Assembly (NCBI GenBank): GCA_030280995.1
Contig: JASXTE010000015.1
Span: 22,340,501 to 22,404,500, forward strand
Length of the DNA stretch: 64,000 nt
From: Hemileia vastatrix
Taxonomy: Eukaryota; Basidiomycota; Pucciniomycetes; Pucciniales; Zaghouaniaceae
Direction: 5' to 3'
Both the position numbers and the translations under genes were made by a program. The notes under the pieces are model-generated. The model saw nothing but the letters and a program-made list of their open reading frames with translations, was not told the origin of the DNA and did no database searches. How positions within the stretch are numbered: the first letter of the stretch is position 1; the number at the start of each line of letters is the position of its first letter. This document shows, piece after piece, positions 1-10,543 of the stretch.

Positions 1-650
1 TTTAAGTGGTGTTGTATTTTTTTAGTTAGTGAACTAGTTTGTGTAAGTGGCAATGTTTTTAAGGACAGATCAATATAAATGAACTAAGAGCATCTACCTC
101 CTTTGTGGTAAAATGGCTCAATATGCATATTCTCACAGCTTAAGGATTCTTATTTACAGCTAATCCTGTAAAGCTTGTGGTTTTACTTACTCAAACCCCC
201 CCCCCCAAAAAAAAAAAAAAAAAAAAAAGTTTTTGGGTCAGCTAACCTAGTGCATCCAATCATTGGATATGCAACTAAGTGTGGCAACATTTTTTGTGAA
301 CCCCCACCTACCTCTTCTTGCTCCCAAGTTTCTTCATCATTTTCTCATTTTCTTCCTCTTAATTTTTTGGAAAGGTTTTTATTTTTATTTTTTATTCTTA
401 ATTGATTAGATATTTTTTTATCTTATTATTTAATTTTTAATTTTGTTTTTTATTTTGCATTCATTTTTGTTTTTGGGTTTCTTCATTGGTCTTATTTCTT
501 TTCTGGACCCCATTTCTTCACTGTTATTTTTTAGGTAAGTTTTTTGTTTTTTGTTTGTTTATCACATATATTTTCCAATCTATATTAATACAGTCTTAGT
601 TTTTTCCATAAGTATAATACTTATAGTTGATTTTGATTTGTCATACAGGT
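1..650. other. AT-rich flank, no gene seen
   Basis: No coding region is supported here. The stretch holds a compound homopolymer (about 11 C followed by about 22 A, near 196-228), long T-rich runs and pyrimidine-rich sequence. A short open frame at 175-405 starts inside the homopolymer and reads as low-complexity lysine and proline, so it is not a gene. Confidence 0.6.
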
Positions 651-1117
651 ATGGTGTTTTGCAAATATCACCCATTGCTTAAGGTCAAAGCTGTGAATGA
701 TGCTTTGTCTGGGAAGACATTAGATGAGATCAATGCAATCTACTGTTGCTCTATTAGTGATGACTCTTTACACCAATAGACCAAGCTCTACAAAACTACT
801 AGAGCTGTTGTTGTTGGTCCTATGACATATCTGAAATGAGGACATTTTTTTCAACTGGATGATGAACAACAGGAGTTTTTAATGGCTTTGATTGAAGATG
901 ATCTGTCAATGTATTTCAGCAAGCTGAGAGATGCTTTAGTCTGGCTTTATGGTTTTGATATCAGTACTTCAAGATTACACAACAAACTCTGAACTCACTT
1001 GAATTTATCAAACAAAGAAACTCAAAATGTACATCCAAATCAATGTGATGCTAAATGAATCAATTACATTGCTCTCTCATCAGCCACTTTAAGGATGAAT
1101 GGCTTGTTTTTAATGGT
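651..1117 (+). pseudogene. Tc1/mariner-like transposase N-terminal fossil
   Basis: Reading from the ATG at 651 gives a helix-turn-helix-like segment (KVKAVNDALSGKTLDEINAI, then SISDDSLHQ, stop, TKLYKTTRAVV). It is followed by LDDEQQEFLMALIEDD and later QNVHPNQC. From memory this resembles the N-terminal DNA-binding part of DDE transposases of the Tc1/mariner type that are common in basidiomycetes. In-frame stops interrupt it, two of them explicable as Trp to TAG and Arg CGA to TGA. The frame then shifts and ends near FKDEWLVFN, just before a GTAAGA that could be an old splice donor. No catalytic DDE segment was found downstream. It is a dead fragment, and the family call is moderately sure. 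Confidence 0.55.
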
Positions 1118-1911
1118 AAGAATGAGTTTTATCTTCATTATTATTTTTTTGATTAAAACTAAAATCTGGCTTATTTTCTTAAAAAAAGGAAAAAGAACCA
1201 AACATTTAAAATGGGCATGGGTCAGACACCATTTCCATTTCAATGTTATTCCCAAAAATCTCATTAAAAAGCTTTTACTTGTCTTGATGATTCAAGAAGA
1301 ATCTTTCTCATTTTCAGATTTTTGAAAATTACTTGCAAAAAAATATAATATAAGAAAGTACTCATAACTTCCTTAATTTCTATTTATTAATTTTTAGCAT
1401 TTTGAAAAGCAGGTTGAAAAGTTGTAAAAGGTTATCAAGTGGAGCAAAATATTTTGAACTGATACATCTTTTTGTTCATATGACATTTACCCCAGCTTTA
1501 TGTCACAAATTATTTTGTTCTAGCAGATATATTTCTTGAATGTTGTGTGATTTTTTTATCTAAATATTTTAAAAACATTGTACTGGTAAAATACATGATA
1601 TAAGCTTTTACAATGAGAAATAAGATTCTGAAATGTGAATTTATGTCTCAGTATATTAACATAAAAAAATTATTGTTGCCAACCAAAAATTAAATAAACT
1701 TGAAAGACACTTAGAATTTTCTCAAATCTTCATTTTGATCCCTCATAAGTCTAACCAAAAAATTAAAAAATTGAAAATATTTTTTTTTTTTTTTGACTGA
1801 TCAACAAGACAGGCATTAATATTCAAGGTTTTTTATTTTTATTTTTATTTTTATTTTTTTATTTTATTTTTTTTTTGAAAATTTTTTGAAAATTTTTTTT
1901 TTTGCACAAGG
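1118..1911. other. AT-rich stretch, no gene seen
   Basis: There is no supportable ORF. The segment contains poly-T and (TTTTA)n low-complexity sequence near 1780-1910. It may include remains of the downstream part of the transposase fossil, but no motif survives. Confidence 0.5.
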
Positions 1912-1914
1912 AGG

Positions 1915-2133
1915 CACCACAAAAAAAAAAAAAACATGGGCACCTAATAGCAGGTGCCATTCCCTATCTTTGACTTAACTAAATTTAAGCTCAGCTGTAA
2001 TTCTTCTGGTAAGACTGCACAGTAAACAATAAGCACACTAGCTTGCACAACATCAAATCAAATTTACTTTTAAATCAAAACTGAATATAGGGATTGCCAC
2101 CTGCTAGTAGGTGCCACTTGATTTTTTGTGGTG
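1915..2133. mobile_element. CACTA-like MITE, TSD AGG
   Basis: The element is about 219 bp and has imperfect terminal inverted repeats of about 50 bp. The left end starts CACCACAAAAA and the right end is the complement of CACCACAAAAAATC. Inside each TIR is a palindrome (GGCACCTAATAGCAGGTGCC on the left). The trinucleotide AGG flanks both sides (1912-1914 and 2134-2136). A CAC start with a 3-bp duplication fits the CACTA/EnSpm superfamily. It has no coding capacity and would need a transposase in trans. The architecture matches the MITE at 56032-56292. Confidence 0.7.
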
Positions 2134-2970
2134 AGGGTAACATTTTTTTATTTTACACAACAACTCAACTTTCTTACTCATTTCAAAAAAAAGTGAAATT
2201 TATTTTCATCAAAAACCAATTTCAAAATTTCATCCAAAAATAAATAAAATAAAATAAGACAATCATTCAGGTGATAACATGTTTTTTTCACAAAATGATA
2301 TTATAACATTTATTCTCAATTTTAAACCATTTTTGTAAAAAAACTATACTTAAAATGTATTCTCTAATATATGGCTTTTAAACAGAATATACTATAATTT
2401 GTTTTTCTAATATTTTATTTCATGTTTTCAACATGCCTTATATTCATACATTTCAATTAAGGAATAATATTACCTAACAATTAATTTAATTTCCTGCCCT
2501 GAGTTTCTTTTTCCTTCTCAAATCTGCATGAAAACTTTTTTTTCAATTAAATGTTGCATAATCTGGACCATCTAGAGAACCTGCAGTCAAAAATCACTCA
2601 AATGCAAAGCCTTTGAAATATTTTCAGTGATTCATTCAAAGCTTTACCAGACATCTTTCAAATACAGGGATTGGTATATTCAACATTTGTAAATTCCAAA
2701 TATTCTTGAAACATGTTCTCATTTTCTGAAGATCCTTTGGGAGATGAAGGAGGAGAAAAATGTTGTGTCCTGTTATTTTACTTTTGACTTATAGAAGTAT
2801 GAGAGGGAACTGGACTAGTTCAAGTAATATATTGAAATGGAGGTGTCTTAGGTGGATGTAAAATATGGACCTTTTTTGGATCTGTTTGCCTATAAAATGA
2901 TACCAAAAAAAAATTAGTTTGTTTATCAGTATTTTTTCTTCTTAAAAATATACACAGGAGTAAAAAATGG

Positions 2971-2990
2971 TGAACCAGATGTCTGGTTCA
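2971..2990. repeat. Perfect short inverted repeat
   Basis: TGAACCAGATGTCTGGTTCA reads as an 8-bp stem with a 4-base loop. No partner element end was found, so its role is unknown. Confidence 0.5.
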
Positions 2991-3736
2991 GCTTTTGGTT
3001 TCAGGGTTAACTTATGGGTGTGATTCAGGGAGTGACTCTTTTTGAGCCCAGGGCATTACTTCAGTAGTTAATTCTCCCAAGAAACCTTATTTTTGTTTGT
3101 CTGTTTTTATCATCTGCCTTTCATTCCAATTATAAACCCCATATGTTCATCCTCCTTTCCTTTATACATGCATTCATTGTCTCTTTCTTCTTCTTTTTTT
3201 TGCCCCTCTACTTTTGACTCTTTCACCACACCTTTTCTCTATATTGCATGTTACTTTTACCTCTACCCTACTTTTTCCATCCATTTTATTTTTTAATCCT
3301 TCCTCACTTTCAATTTCTACTTTTTTTTAGTCCTTCCTTACCTGTCCTATTATATTTGTGTTTTATATTTAATCACTTCCAAATCACAGTTAGTTATCCA
3401 CCATTGTTGTTTCTTAGACTGGCACAGGGATGTGTTAGACCACTCATGAAAGACACTTCAATCATGTGGAGTCAGCCCTCACACACAGCCAAAGTTTTAG
3501 GACTGTTTCAGATTTCTGATAAAAAGATTCTGAAATGAGCCTTAAATTCCTTCAAGTACACCCTTGTTAGTTTCCTTTTGCATGACTCTTTCTCCCTTAA
3601 CACACTACAATACACTACAACTCATTTTTTTATGCCATGAGGAGCAAGAATTACAAAACAAATGTTTTATGCACTTAATACTTTTAAGTGCTAAATAAAA
3701 TTGTTTACATCACTTTTGCATAATTGTGAGATTGAT

Positions 3737-3797
3737 GCACCCCAAGACAAGACAAAAATTTGTTACAATGATAAATGTTTGTTTTGTCTTGGGGCAC
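3737..3797. repeat. Inverted repeat, arms of about 20 bp
   Basis: The left arm begins GCACCCCAAGACAAGAC and the right arm ends GTCTTGGGGCAC, with about 18 of 20 positions paired around a short AT loop. Flanking GCACTTAA/TTAAGTGC palindromes suggest it is the core of a larger foldback element whose borders could not be set. Confidence 0.55.
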
Positions 3798-3911
3798 AAA
3801 AATTATGAAACAGTTATGTAGCAATTTTTTTTGGCACTTAAAGGTCTTAAGTGGTTTTTAAGTGCAAAAAAAAAGATTTTTTTGTAACTTTTGCACAACT
3901 TTTGCATAATA

Positions 3912-4109
3912 GGGGGTATCAAATTAAGAAATCTTCTATTTAAAAATAAATCTTTTTTCTACCAAATCAACCATAATTATTTTTTAAATTATGCTATATT
4001 TTGCCCCAAAAACACCTTTTTACTGAGAATTAGTGTCAATTCTGTGGTTTTCTATTTGTGTTGTGAAATACCTTTTAAATAATTACAAATTTCTAACTTT
4101 GATACCCCC
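3912..4109. mobile_element. TA-flanked MITE
   Basis: Inverted termini read GGGGGTATCAAATTAAGAAA on the left and the complement of GGGGGTATCAAAGTTAGAAA on the right, with two mismatches. Each end abuts a TA dinucleotide (3910-3911 and 4110-4111), the target typical of Tc1/mariner elements. The element is about 198 bp, AT-rich and non-coding. A transposase fossil of the same superfamily lies about 3 kb away, but no link between them is shown. Confidence 0.65.
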
Positions 4110-4111
4110 TA

Positions 4112-5652
4112 ATTGTTGCACCCCATGGAAAAAGAAACATATGCTGTAGTGAAACAAGTGTTGTGTAACTGTTGTGCCACCTTTGCAAACCAGGGATAAA
4201 CAAGCATATTTTGTAATGGAAGGAGAAGACATAGATTTAGATAGAAAAGTACAGAATAGATAGTAACAAATTGGGGCCAACAGGGGAATTCAGATGGTAA
4301 CTAGATGATGGAAGTATTGGGAAAGAGGGACATTGTTAAGAAACCTATTTGAGTTAATTAAGAAAATAGAAACAGTTTGGGTTATGGGGGAAGGGGATAA
4401 TAAGGATGAAGTATTAAAGGAGAGTTTGTGTTTTTTTGCAGCATCAAAAAGATATTTTCTCTCTCCATCATGCCCCAGGGAATATAATAGTAAATTCTTG
4501 GGATTATCTAGGGCATTGAGTGAGAACAGGGAACAGAGGGGGGAGTCCACTTCTTTGAAGCAGAATAGATAGCTATTGAGGGGGGAATAGTCTGAACGGC
4601 ACTTCACAGAGACGGTGGCCTGAGCCCAAGGCAGGGCAGTCAGAAGGTTAAATAATGACTAGACCATGGCAAGTTAAATATCTTCATTAAAAAATTTCCA
4701 AAAGACTAGGAATAATCAAGATTGGCATCATCCAATGAAAGAGTTCCAAAAAGCATAATTGAGTGCTGGGATAGTTGATCTGAGTGAAAAAGTTGACCAA
4801 GGAGCCAGTAAATGATGCAGCGAAAATTGATGTGAAAAATAAGAAAGTATGACCAAAATAAGTGGTGCCATAGTACATTGAGTAAACAGCAGCCTGATTT
4901 GTGACTGATAGATAGATAGAAAAACCACTAGTTTTTCAAATCAAATATTATTGAGTGAGACCAAATAAGTGGAAAAAAGGCCAATATACCCATAATAGCT
5001 AGCACAGAGGTGCCAGTGAATAGTTGAAAAATTTACAAAGTAATTAAATGGTTTGCCAATAGTAATGAGTATAGAGGTAGGATGATGCCAATGAAGGAGG
5101 TCCAAAAATTAAATTTTTTATGGACATTAGATGATGGGAATATACCTTTCATGTCTCTAGAAAGAAAAAAAATTATTCTTCATATTTTTTATTTGCTTTT
5201 AGAGCATGAGCTAAAGTGCAGGAGGTCATATGAAACTTCTTTCCCTGGTTTTCCTCCACAGTGTTTGGTTGGTAGGAGGCTTTTTGACTTGATAACATAT
5301 GATAGCCAGTTGGTAATAATTTCCTCCAGAAGCTTTCTGAGTGGGCTGAGGAGAGAAATGTGCCAAGAAAGAGTATTAGACACAGGAGTTTAGAAGATAA
5401 AGTTTTTGAAAAGTCACAGTCCTTGGATTCATCAGCTGCACAATTTCACTAGGATTTTGAATCCCACTTTAATTCTTTTTTAGATTCATGAAAATTTTCC
5501 CTCCTATTTGAATTAATCCCTCATAATAAGTCTCATTGACTTCCAAATTTTCATCCCACTAACTTACATTTTTTGGGGAGCAGAATTTCATAAAGGTGGG
5601 GAGGAATTGAGAAATTCAGGCAAGCCTTCAATTGATCCCAAGTATGATTTTG
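4112..5652. other. Unrecognised flank, possible old gene remnants
   Basis: Open frames here (for example 4290-4607 minus, 4687-4928 minus with hydrophobic segments, and 5082-5393 plus) match no family I recognise. Two stretches, near 4710-4760 and 5080-5115, look like diverged repeats of each other (CATC/GATG, CCAATGAA, CCAAAAA). Minus-strand frames are rich in Phe, Leu and Ile and could be a decayed membrane protein, but stops break them. Nothing is claimed. Confidence 0.35.
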
Positions 5653-6956
5653 TGTCGCAAAAAAATTGTTGGCAGATTTTCTATAAGAAGAAGGAGAAAT
5701 ACAGAAAAGAAAGAAGAAGAAGAGGAAATAAAGAATAACAAGGATGAACAAACAGCTTATACAAAAAATTATAAGAGAAATATAGATTTATAAAAAACAA
5801 CTAATTGGACATGAGCATGTAATTTCAACAGGAAAGTAAGTTCTATTCTATCTAAAATAACAGAAAAATTTTGAGACACTTGAACCCCCCTTAAGGTAAG
5901 CTTGTATATATTTTTATTCCTTAATTTTATTATACTATTCAAAGTAATAAAATTGTAAGAAAGAAATTTATATTTTCAACAAGAATAGGTAAATTTTTAA
6001 TTGTAAGGTAATGTAAGTAATGGAGACTATGAAGTGAGAAACCAAAGCATTTAAATAAAAAAATGAGGCCGTCTGAGATGCTACTGAGTTAATATATAAA
6101 ATAAAAGAAGGAAGACAATTTAATATTAAGTGAAACAATTGAAATGAGGTTGCTATGGTACTAACTATAAAAACATAAAATAAAGATCCATTGTATCCAA
6201 CCCTTGAATCCTGTAATAATGTAATGTAGTTTTATAGGATACTTAAGTGATATAAAACACAGAGTTTATAACTATAGTAATACTAAAAATGTTACAACAT
6301 TTGTTACAAAATCCAGTTTTTAGTGAAACATAAAAATTATACTATGTGTGATGTACAAATTGTTGTATACTTAGTTAATGTAATTTAAAACAGTATTTAT
6401 TAAGTAAGTTAAACAAACTGTACTAGTATAATAGTTATAGTAATTAAAAAAGTAAGTGTTTTAACAAAATCATCTTATTAAGATAAAACATTGATATTTG
6501 GAATAAATTTTTTACTTGTTTAATTTAATTAATTAATTAATTTATTGATCCAATTATGAGGAAAAGGAGTTTCAAATCACTAGTAATTGTAAAGCAATAT
6601 TTTTATGATTTAATGTATTAAATTAATAAATTAATTAATTAAATTATGAGTTTATGTTATTACATATAATTATACTGTGGCTTATAATTAATTAATCATT
6701 AATTTATAACTATTAGGTTCATTAAAATGTGCTAGTCTTTTCATAGAATATAATATTTTTATTTTTATTCAAATGTATATACAATTTATATAATTATGAA
6801 ATTAATATAACATTTTATTAAATAATATTGTTATATAATTTTATTTCAACATAATATTTTATTTGTATATATACTTTAAATACAAGTTTTTCTCTTCTTT
6901 ATGTTCATGTAACTTAACATAAGATTTTACTATACTCTAATATAGCCTTGCTGACA
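5653..6956 (-). repeat. A0 3' LTR
   Basis: In the element sense it begins TGTCAGCAAGGC next to the purine tract and ends near TTTTTTTGCGACA. It aligns along most of its length with 34448-35748, including a TATA-like stretch and a conserved ACATTACTTACA-like run. It is very AT-rich. Divergence between the two LTRs is high by eye, fitting an old insertion. Confidence 0.7.
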
Positions 6957-6976
6957 CTCCCTCACTCTAAAAAAAC
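6957..6976 (-). other. A0 polypurine tract
   Basis: In the element sense, AGAGTGAGGGAG lies directly before the LTR start TGTCAG. This is the primer site for plus-strand DNA synthesis. The same tract precedes the 3' LTRs of A1 and D, and a close variant precedes that of C. Confidence 0.75.
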
Positions 6977-7013
6977 AATAAAAAATGCTAAGATTATTTC
7001 TTTTTATACTTTT

Positions 7014-8009
7014 TCAAAAGAGTAGAGGGGTTAGAAATTTTACTTCCAGGTATCCATGTACCATGACCAGATGATTTATCAATAAATATTCAGTACCTTT
7101 TTTATAAGTGATAATTCTAAAATTGAGAATTTTATCAATTTCTGCAGTTTCTATGATTTCTTGAGGGTTTTTCTTAGTTCTACCCTTTCTTTTAGGTAAT
7201 AAGTCACTTTTGTAAGTATAAGGTTTAAGTAGGGAGATAGGAAAAACAGGATGTTTTCTATCACATGGAGAATAAAATACTACTTCTACTGCATTATAAC
7301 CAACCATTTTTTTAACAACAAATGGTCCCACAAAAGGATCATTTAGTTTTTTATTTCCATTTATATTGAAGTGGACTGTAGATATCAGTACTTCATAACC
7401 CTTTTTAAATGTGTATTACTTATGGAATTTATCCCATCTTTTCTTTTCATATCCAAATGCCTTATCAATACAACTTTGAGCATTTTTTCTGCATAGTTGT
7501 TGCATTTGCATAAAATATTTAACACCAAGATGAAATTCCAAATTTGGTAATTTATTATTGAGAATTCAAGCAGGAGTATTTGGGACATAACCTAGCCAGA
7601 GCTCAAAAGGTTTTATTTCAGTGACAGAATATACAATACTATTATAAGTAAACTCAAGGCCTGGTAATAGAGTAACCCAGTCATGTGTAAATTTGTCATT
7701 TCATTTATATTCTAATCCAAAGGCACAATACCTTCTAAACATATCTTCTAGAGTTTGAATAATTCTTTAGGCTAAACCAGTAGATTGAGGATGGTGAGAA
7801 TTCAATAATTTTAACTCACAATCACATATATCCATTAAAGACATCCTAAATTCAGATGTAAATTTTGGGTCTCTGTCAGAGATAATAGCTTTTGGGGAAC
7901 CAATAATGTTAAACATGTATGAACACCATAAGAAAACTAAATCTTTGTTGGAAACATCTTCATGGGTGGGAAAAAAATTTCACATTTTGGTGAATCTATC
8001 CACTATTAC
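7014..8009 (-). pseudogene. A0 integrase, C-terminal half
   Basis: Reading the minus strand from 8009 gives a broken integrase: PKAIISDRDPKF (second catalytic Asp), then HHPQ with a stop before the expected Glu region, RRYCAFGLEYK, PFELWLGYVPNTPA, and EKKRWDK. The C-terminal domain follows, with MGPFVVKKMVGYNAVEVVFY and PVFPISLLKPY. Several stops and frame changes make it non-functional. It ends abruptly at 8009, where A1 inserted; the missing N-terminal half is at 28754-29166. Confidence 0.8.
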
Positions 8010-8744
8010 TGTCAATGGGTTGTTTTTGGTCTAGAAGATATAGCGGTAGTCCAATGGACGTGGACTGTGGGAAACTTAAGATTTCAAAAAGGTATGTATA
8101 TTTTTTAACTTTATAAGTTTTAATACTCAATGAAAAGGTAAAAGATAATTATTATTATTACTTTGAAGGCTTAGATGTATGTAGATGTAAATTCTAAGAT
8201 ATTTATAGTAGTAAATGATGTGTATTGTATAAATATAATAAATTTGTAAGGTGAGAGTGGAATGAATCAAAAACAACCAAAATAAGAGGCCTTATATAGG
8301 CAAAAAGGAGAGAAAACATAGAGCTAAAATTTCTATATACAGAAGTATGAGAGAAGAAAAATTCCAGAATAATATATTGCAAATATTAAGAATGTTCTAT
8401 AAAGAATGTGTCAATGAAATGTATTTCCTGTATGTACCAATTATTTGATTTATTTTAGATTTTCTGTAAATGTCAATTTTTTAATAAAATAATTTAATTT
8501 TTATTTTCAATATCAATATAATTTTCTTTCAACTCTAACCTGTCATGAGGACATTGTCAGAGGATAAAAAATATGAGGGACATTAAAATAATATACTTAC
8601 TTGGTTTTTACTTATTCTAATTAGTTAAATTAATACAAGTAAATTATAAAGTAAATATAATTAATAAAACAAGAAATAAAGGCATGTCTTCATCCTGGTA
8701 AATAATTAATTATTTACTCGATAAGTCTAATAGCCTGGCTGACA
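8010..8744 (-). repeat. A1 3' LTR
   Basis: On the plus strand it reads TGTCAATGGG ... GCCTGGCTGACA. It matches 28016-28748 closely, including the TATATAGGC promoter-like segment, and resembles the LTRs of D and the solo LTR at 57057-57785. Confidence 0.88.
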
Positions 8745-8763
8745 CTCCCTCACTCTAAAAAAA
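8745..8763 (-). other. A1 polypurine tract
   Basis: In the element sense, TTTTTTTAGAGTGAGGGAG sits directly before TGTCAG, identical in its core to the tracts of A0 and D. Confidence 0.75.
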
Positions 8764-8922
8764 CAGTAAAAAAATGCTATTATTTTTTCTATTTTTATTT
8801 CTTTATTAGAGCAGGATGGTTAGATATCTATTTCCCAGGTATCCAAGAATCATATTCAGAAGATTTATTCTTGAATCTCAAAAAGTATTCAGTACCTTTT
8901 TCAGCAGTGACTACTCTGTCAT

Positions 8923-10279
8923 TTAGAATCTTATCAATTTCTGCTGTCTCAGGATTTCATTATGGGTCTTCTTTTGTCTTCCCCTCCTTTTGGGAAATGA
9001 ATCATTATTGGATGTGTAAGGTTTTAGAAGAGATATTGGAAAAACAGGATGTTTCCTGTCATATGGAGAGTACAAAATAACCTCATCTGCATTATCACCA
9101 ACCATTCTTCTGACAAAAAATGGACCTACAAATGGGTCTTTCAATTTGTTATTACCCTGTAAATTGAAGTGGATTGTAGAAATAAGTACTTCATCACCCT
9201 TTTTAAAAGTGTATTCTTCATGGGATTTGTCCCATCTTTTCTTCTCATATTCAAATGATTTTTCAATACATTTTTGAGCATGATTTCTACATAGTTGTTG
9301 CATTTGAAGAAAATATTTTAAACCAGGATGTAAATTAAATTTAGGTATCTTATTATTGAAAATTTGGGCAGGAGTATGTGGAACATATCCATGCCAGAGC
9401 TCAAAAGGCCTTCTTTGAGTAACAGAATGAACAGTGCTATTATAAGCAAATTACAAACCAGGAGGTAAGGTGACTGGATCATGAGTGAGCCTGTCATTAT
9501 CTTTATACTCAAGACCAAAGGCACAATAACATCTTATCATTTCCTCTGAAGTCTGAATCATTCTTTCAGCTAATCCATCAGTCTGGGAGTGATGGGCAGT
9601 ATAAAACTTCAGATCACAACCAAAAATTCCATTAGAGACATCCAAAATTCAAAAGTAAATTTAGTGTCTCTATCAGAGATTAAGGCCTTTGGAAAACCAG
9701 CAGTATTGAACATATGAGGTCACCATAAGAAGGCTAATTCCTTAGTGGAAACATCCATGTGAGTAGGGATAAATTTACACATTTTTGTGAATCTGTCCAC
9801 AATAACCCAGCAAGAGTTATAACTGTCTTTCAAAGAAATTGGAAATCCTGTTACAAAGTCCATGTTTATTATTTGCCATGGTGCATCAGGAGCTTCAATA
9901 TGTTGCATTAATCCAGCTCTTTTTCCAGTTAGTCTTTTTAATTTCTGGCAAGAATAACAGTATTCAACATATAATTTTGTGTCTTCAGACATATTAACCC
10001 ACCACGCAGTGTTCTTAATTCTGATAATTGTTTTCTCAAGATCAAAATGTCCAGCCAACATTTCATCATGATAAATTTTCAAGATGATCTCTTTCATAGA
10101 AGGAGGAGTAAAAATAACAATACTAAACTTTCTTCTATAATAAAGGTAGCCTTCATCAGTTGAAAATTTTCCTTTTTCCAAATCATTCAGGTAATTTGGT
10201 GGGAGGTTTTTAATTAATGCTTGTATTGAAGTATTCTTTGGATCATTTAATATATTACATAACTTTTTTAAGTCAGTGT
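8923..10279 (-). pseudogene. A1 integrase
   Basis: The N-terminal HHCC zinc region is in 9720-10279 (IYHDEMLAGHF ... YCYSCQK), followed by NMDFVTGFP (first Asp) and CWVIVDRFTKMC. Stops and shifts near 9640-9720 break the core, where the DRDTKF-like stretch and DGLAERM (catalytic Glu) can still be read. The C-terminal domain (8923-9303) has DPFVGPFFVRRMVGDNADEV and HPVFPISLLKPY. An apparent N-terminal extension of this ORF beyond 10279 is translated MITE sequence, not integrase. Confidence 0.82.
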
Positions 10280-10543
10280 CACTACACAATATGGGGGGGG
10301 GAAGACTTGCTAGCAAGTCTGCAACATTGGACCCAAACTCATCACAGATTGAAAACACATTGAGCTATTGATAAAGGAACCATACAATCAGGGATGAAAA
10401 ACACTAAGCAGAACAGTTTAAGGTGGGTGTTCAAGTGGAGTTCAGTATGGGTTCAGTCTGAGTTCCATCTGAGTTCCATCTAAGTTCCATCTGAGTTCAG
10501 GTTGAGGACTTGCTAGCAAGTCCACCCCCTATATTGCATAGTT
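10280..10543. mobile_element. CACTA-like MITE in A1, copy 1
   Basis: The element is about 264 bp. Its left end is CACTACACAATATGGG and its right end is the complement of a decayed version (GCAATATAGGGGG is readable, the terminal bases are changed). Each end has a near-perfect palindrome of the GACTTGCTAGCAAGTC type. The interior carries tandem GAGTTCCATCT repeats. Comparison with the uninterrupted D sequence near 49140-49165 shows this block as extra sequence inside the RNase H-integrase linker. The 3-bp duplication is not clean at the right end. Confidence 0.78.

Larger units (their letters stand above)
2137..3909. other. Non-coding, pyrimidine-rich and palindromic sequence
   Basis: No gene is supported. 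Open frames at 3093-3538 are Phe/Ser/Pro/Leu-rich translations of a long C+T-rich tract, not a recognisable protein. A perfect 8-bp-stem inverted repeat lies at 2971-2990. Around 3660-3880 several short palindromes built on GCACTTAA/TTAAGTGC surround a larger inverted repeat, suggesting another decayed MITE. Confidence 0.45.

Noticed and set aside
3093..3538. Overlapping Phe/Ser/Pro-rich ORFs
   Set aside because: They are translations of a pyrimidine-rich tract with no domain or homologue.
5082..5393. 103-codon ORF as a possible host gene
   Set aside because: No recognisable motif, overlapping opposite-strand frames, and composition like the surrounding non-coding sequence.
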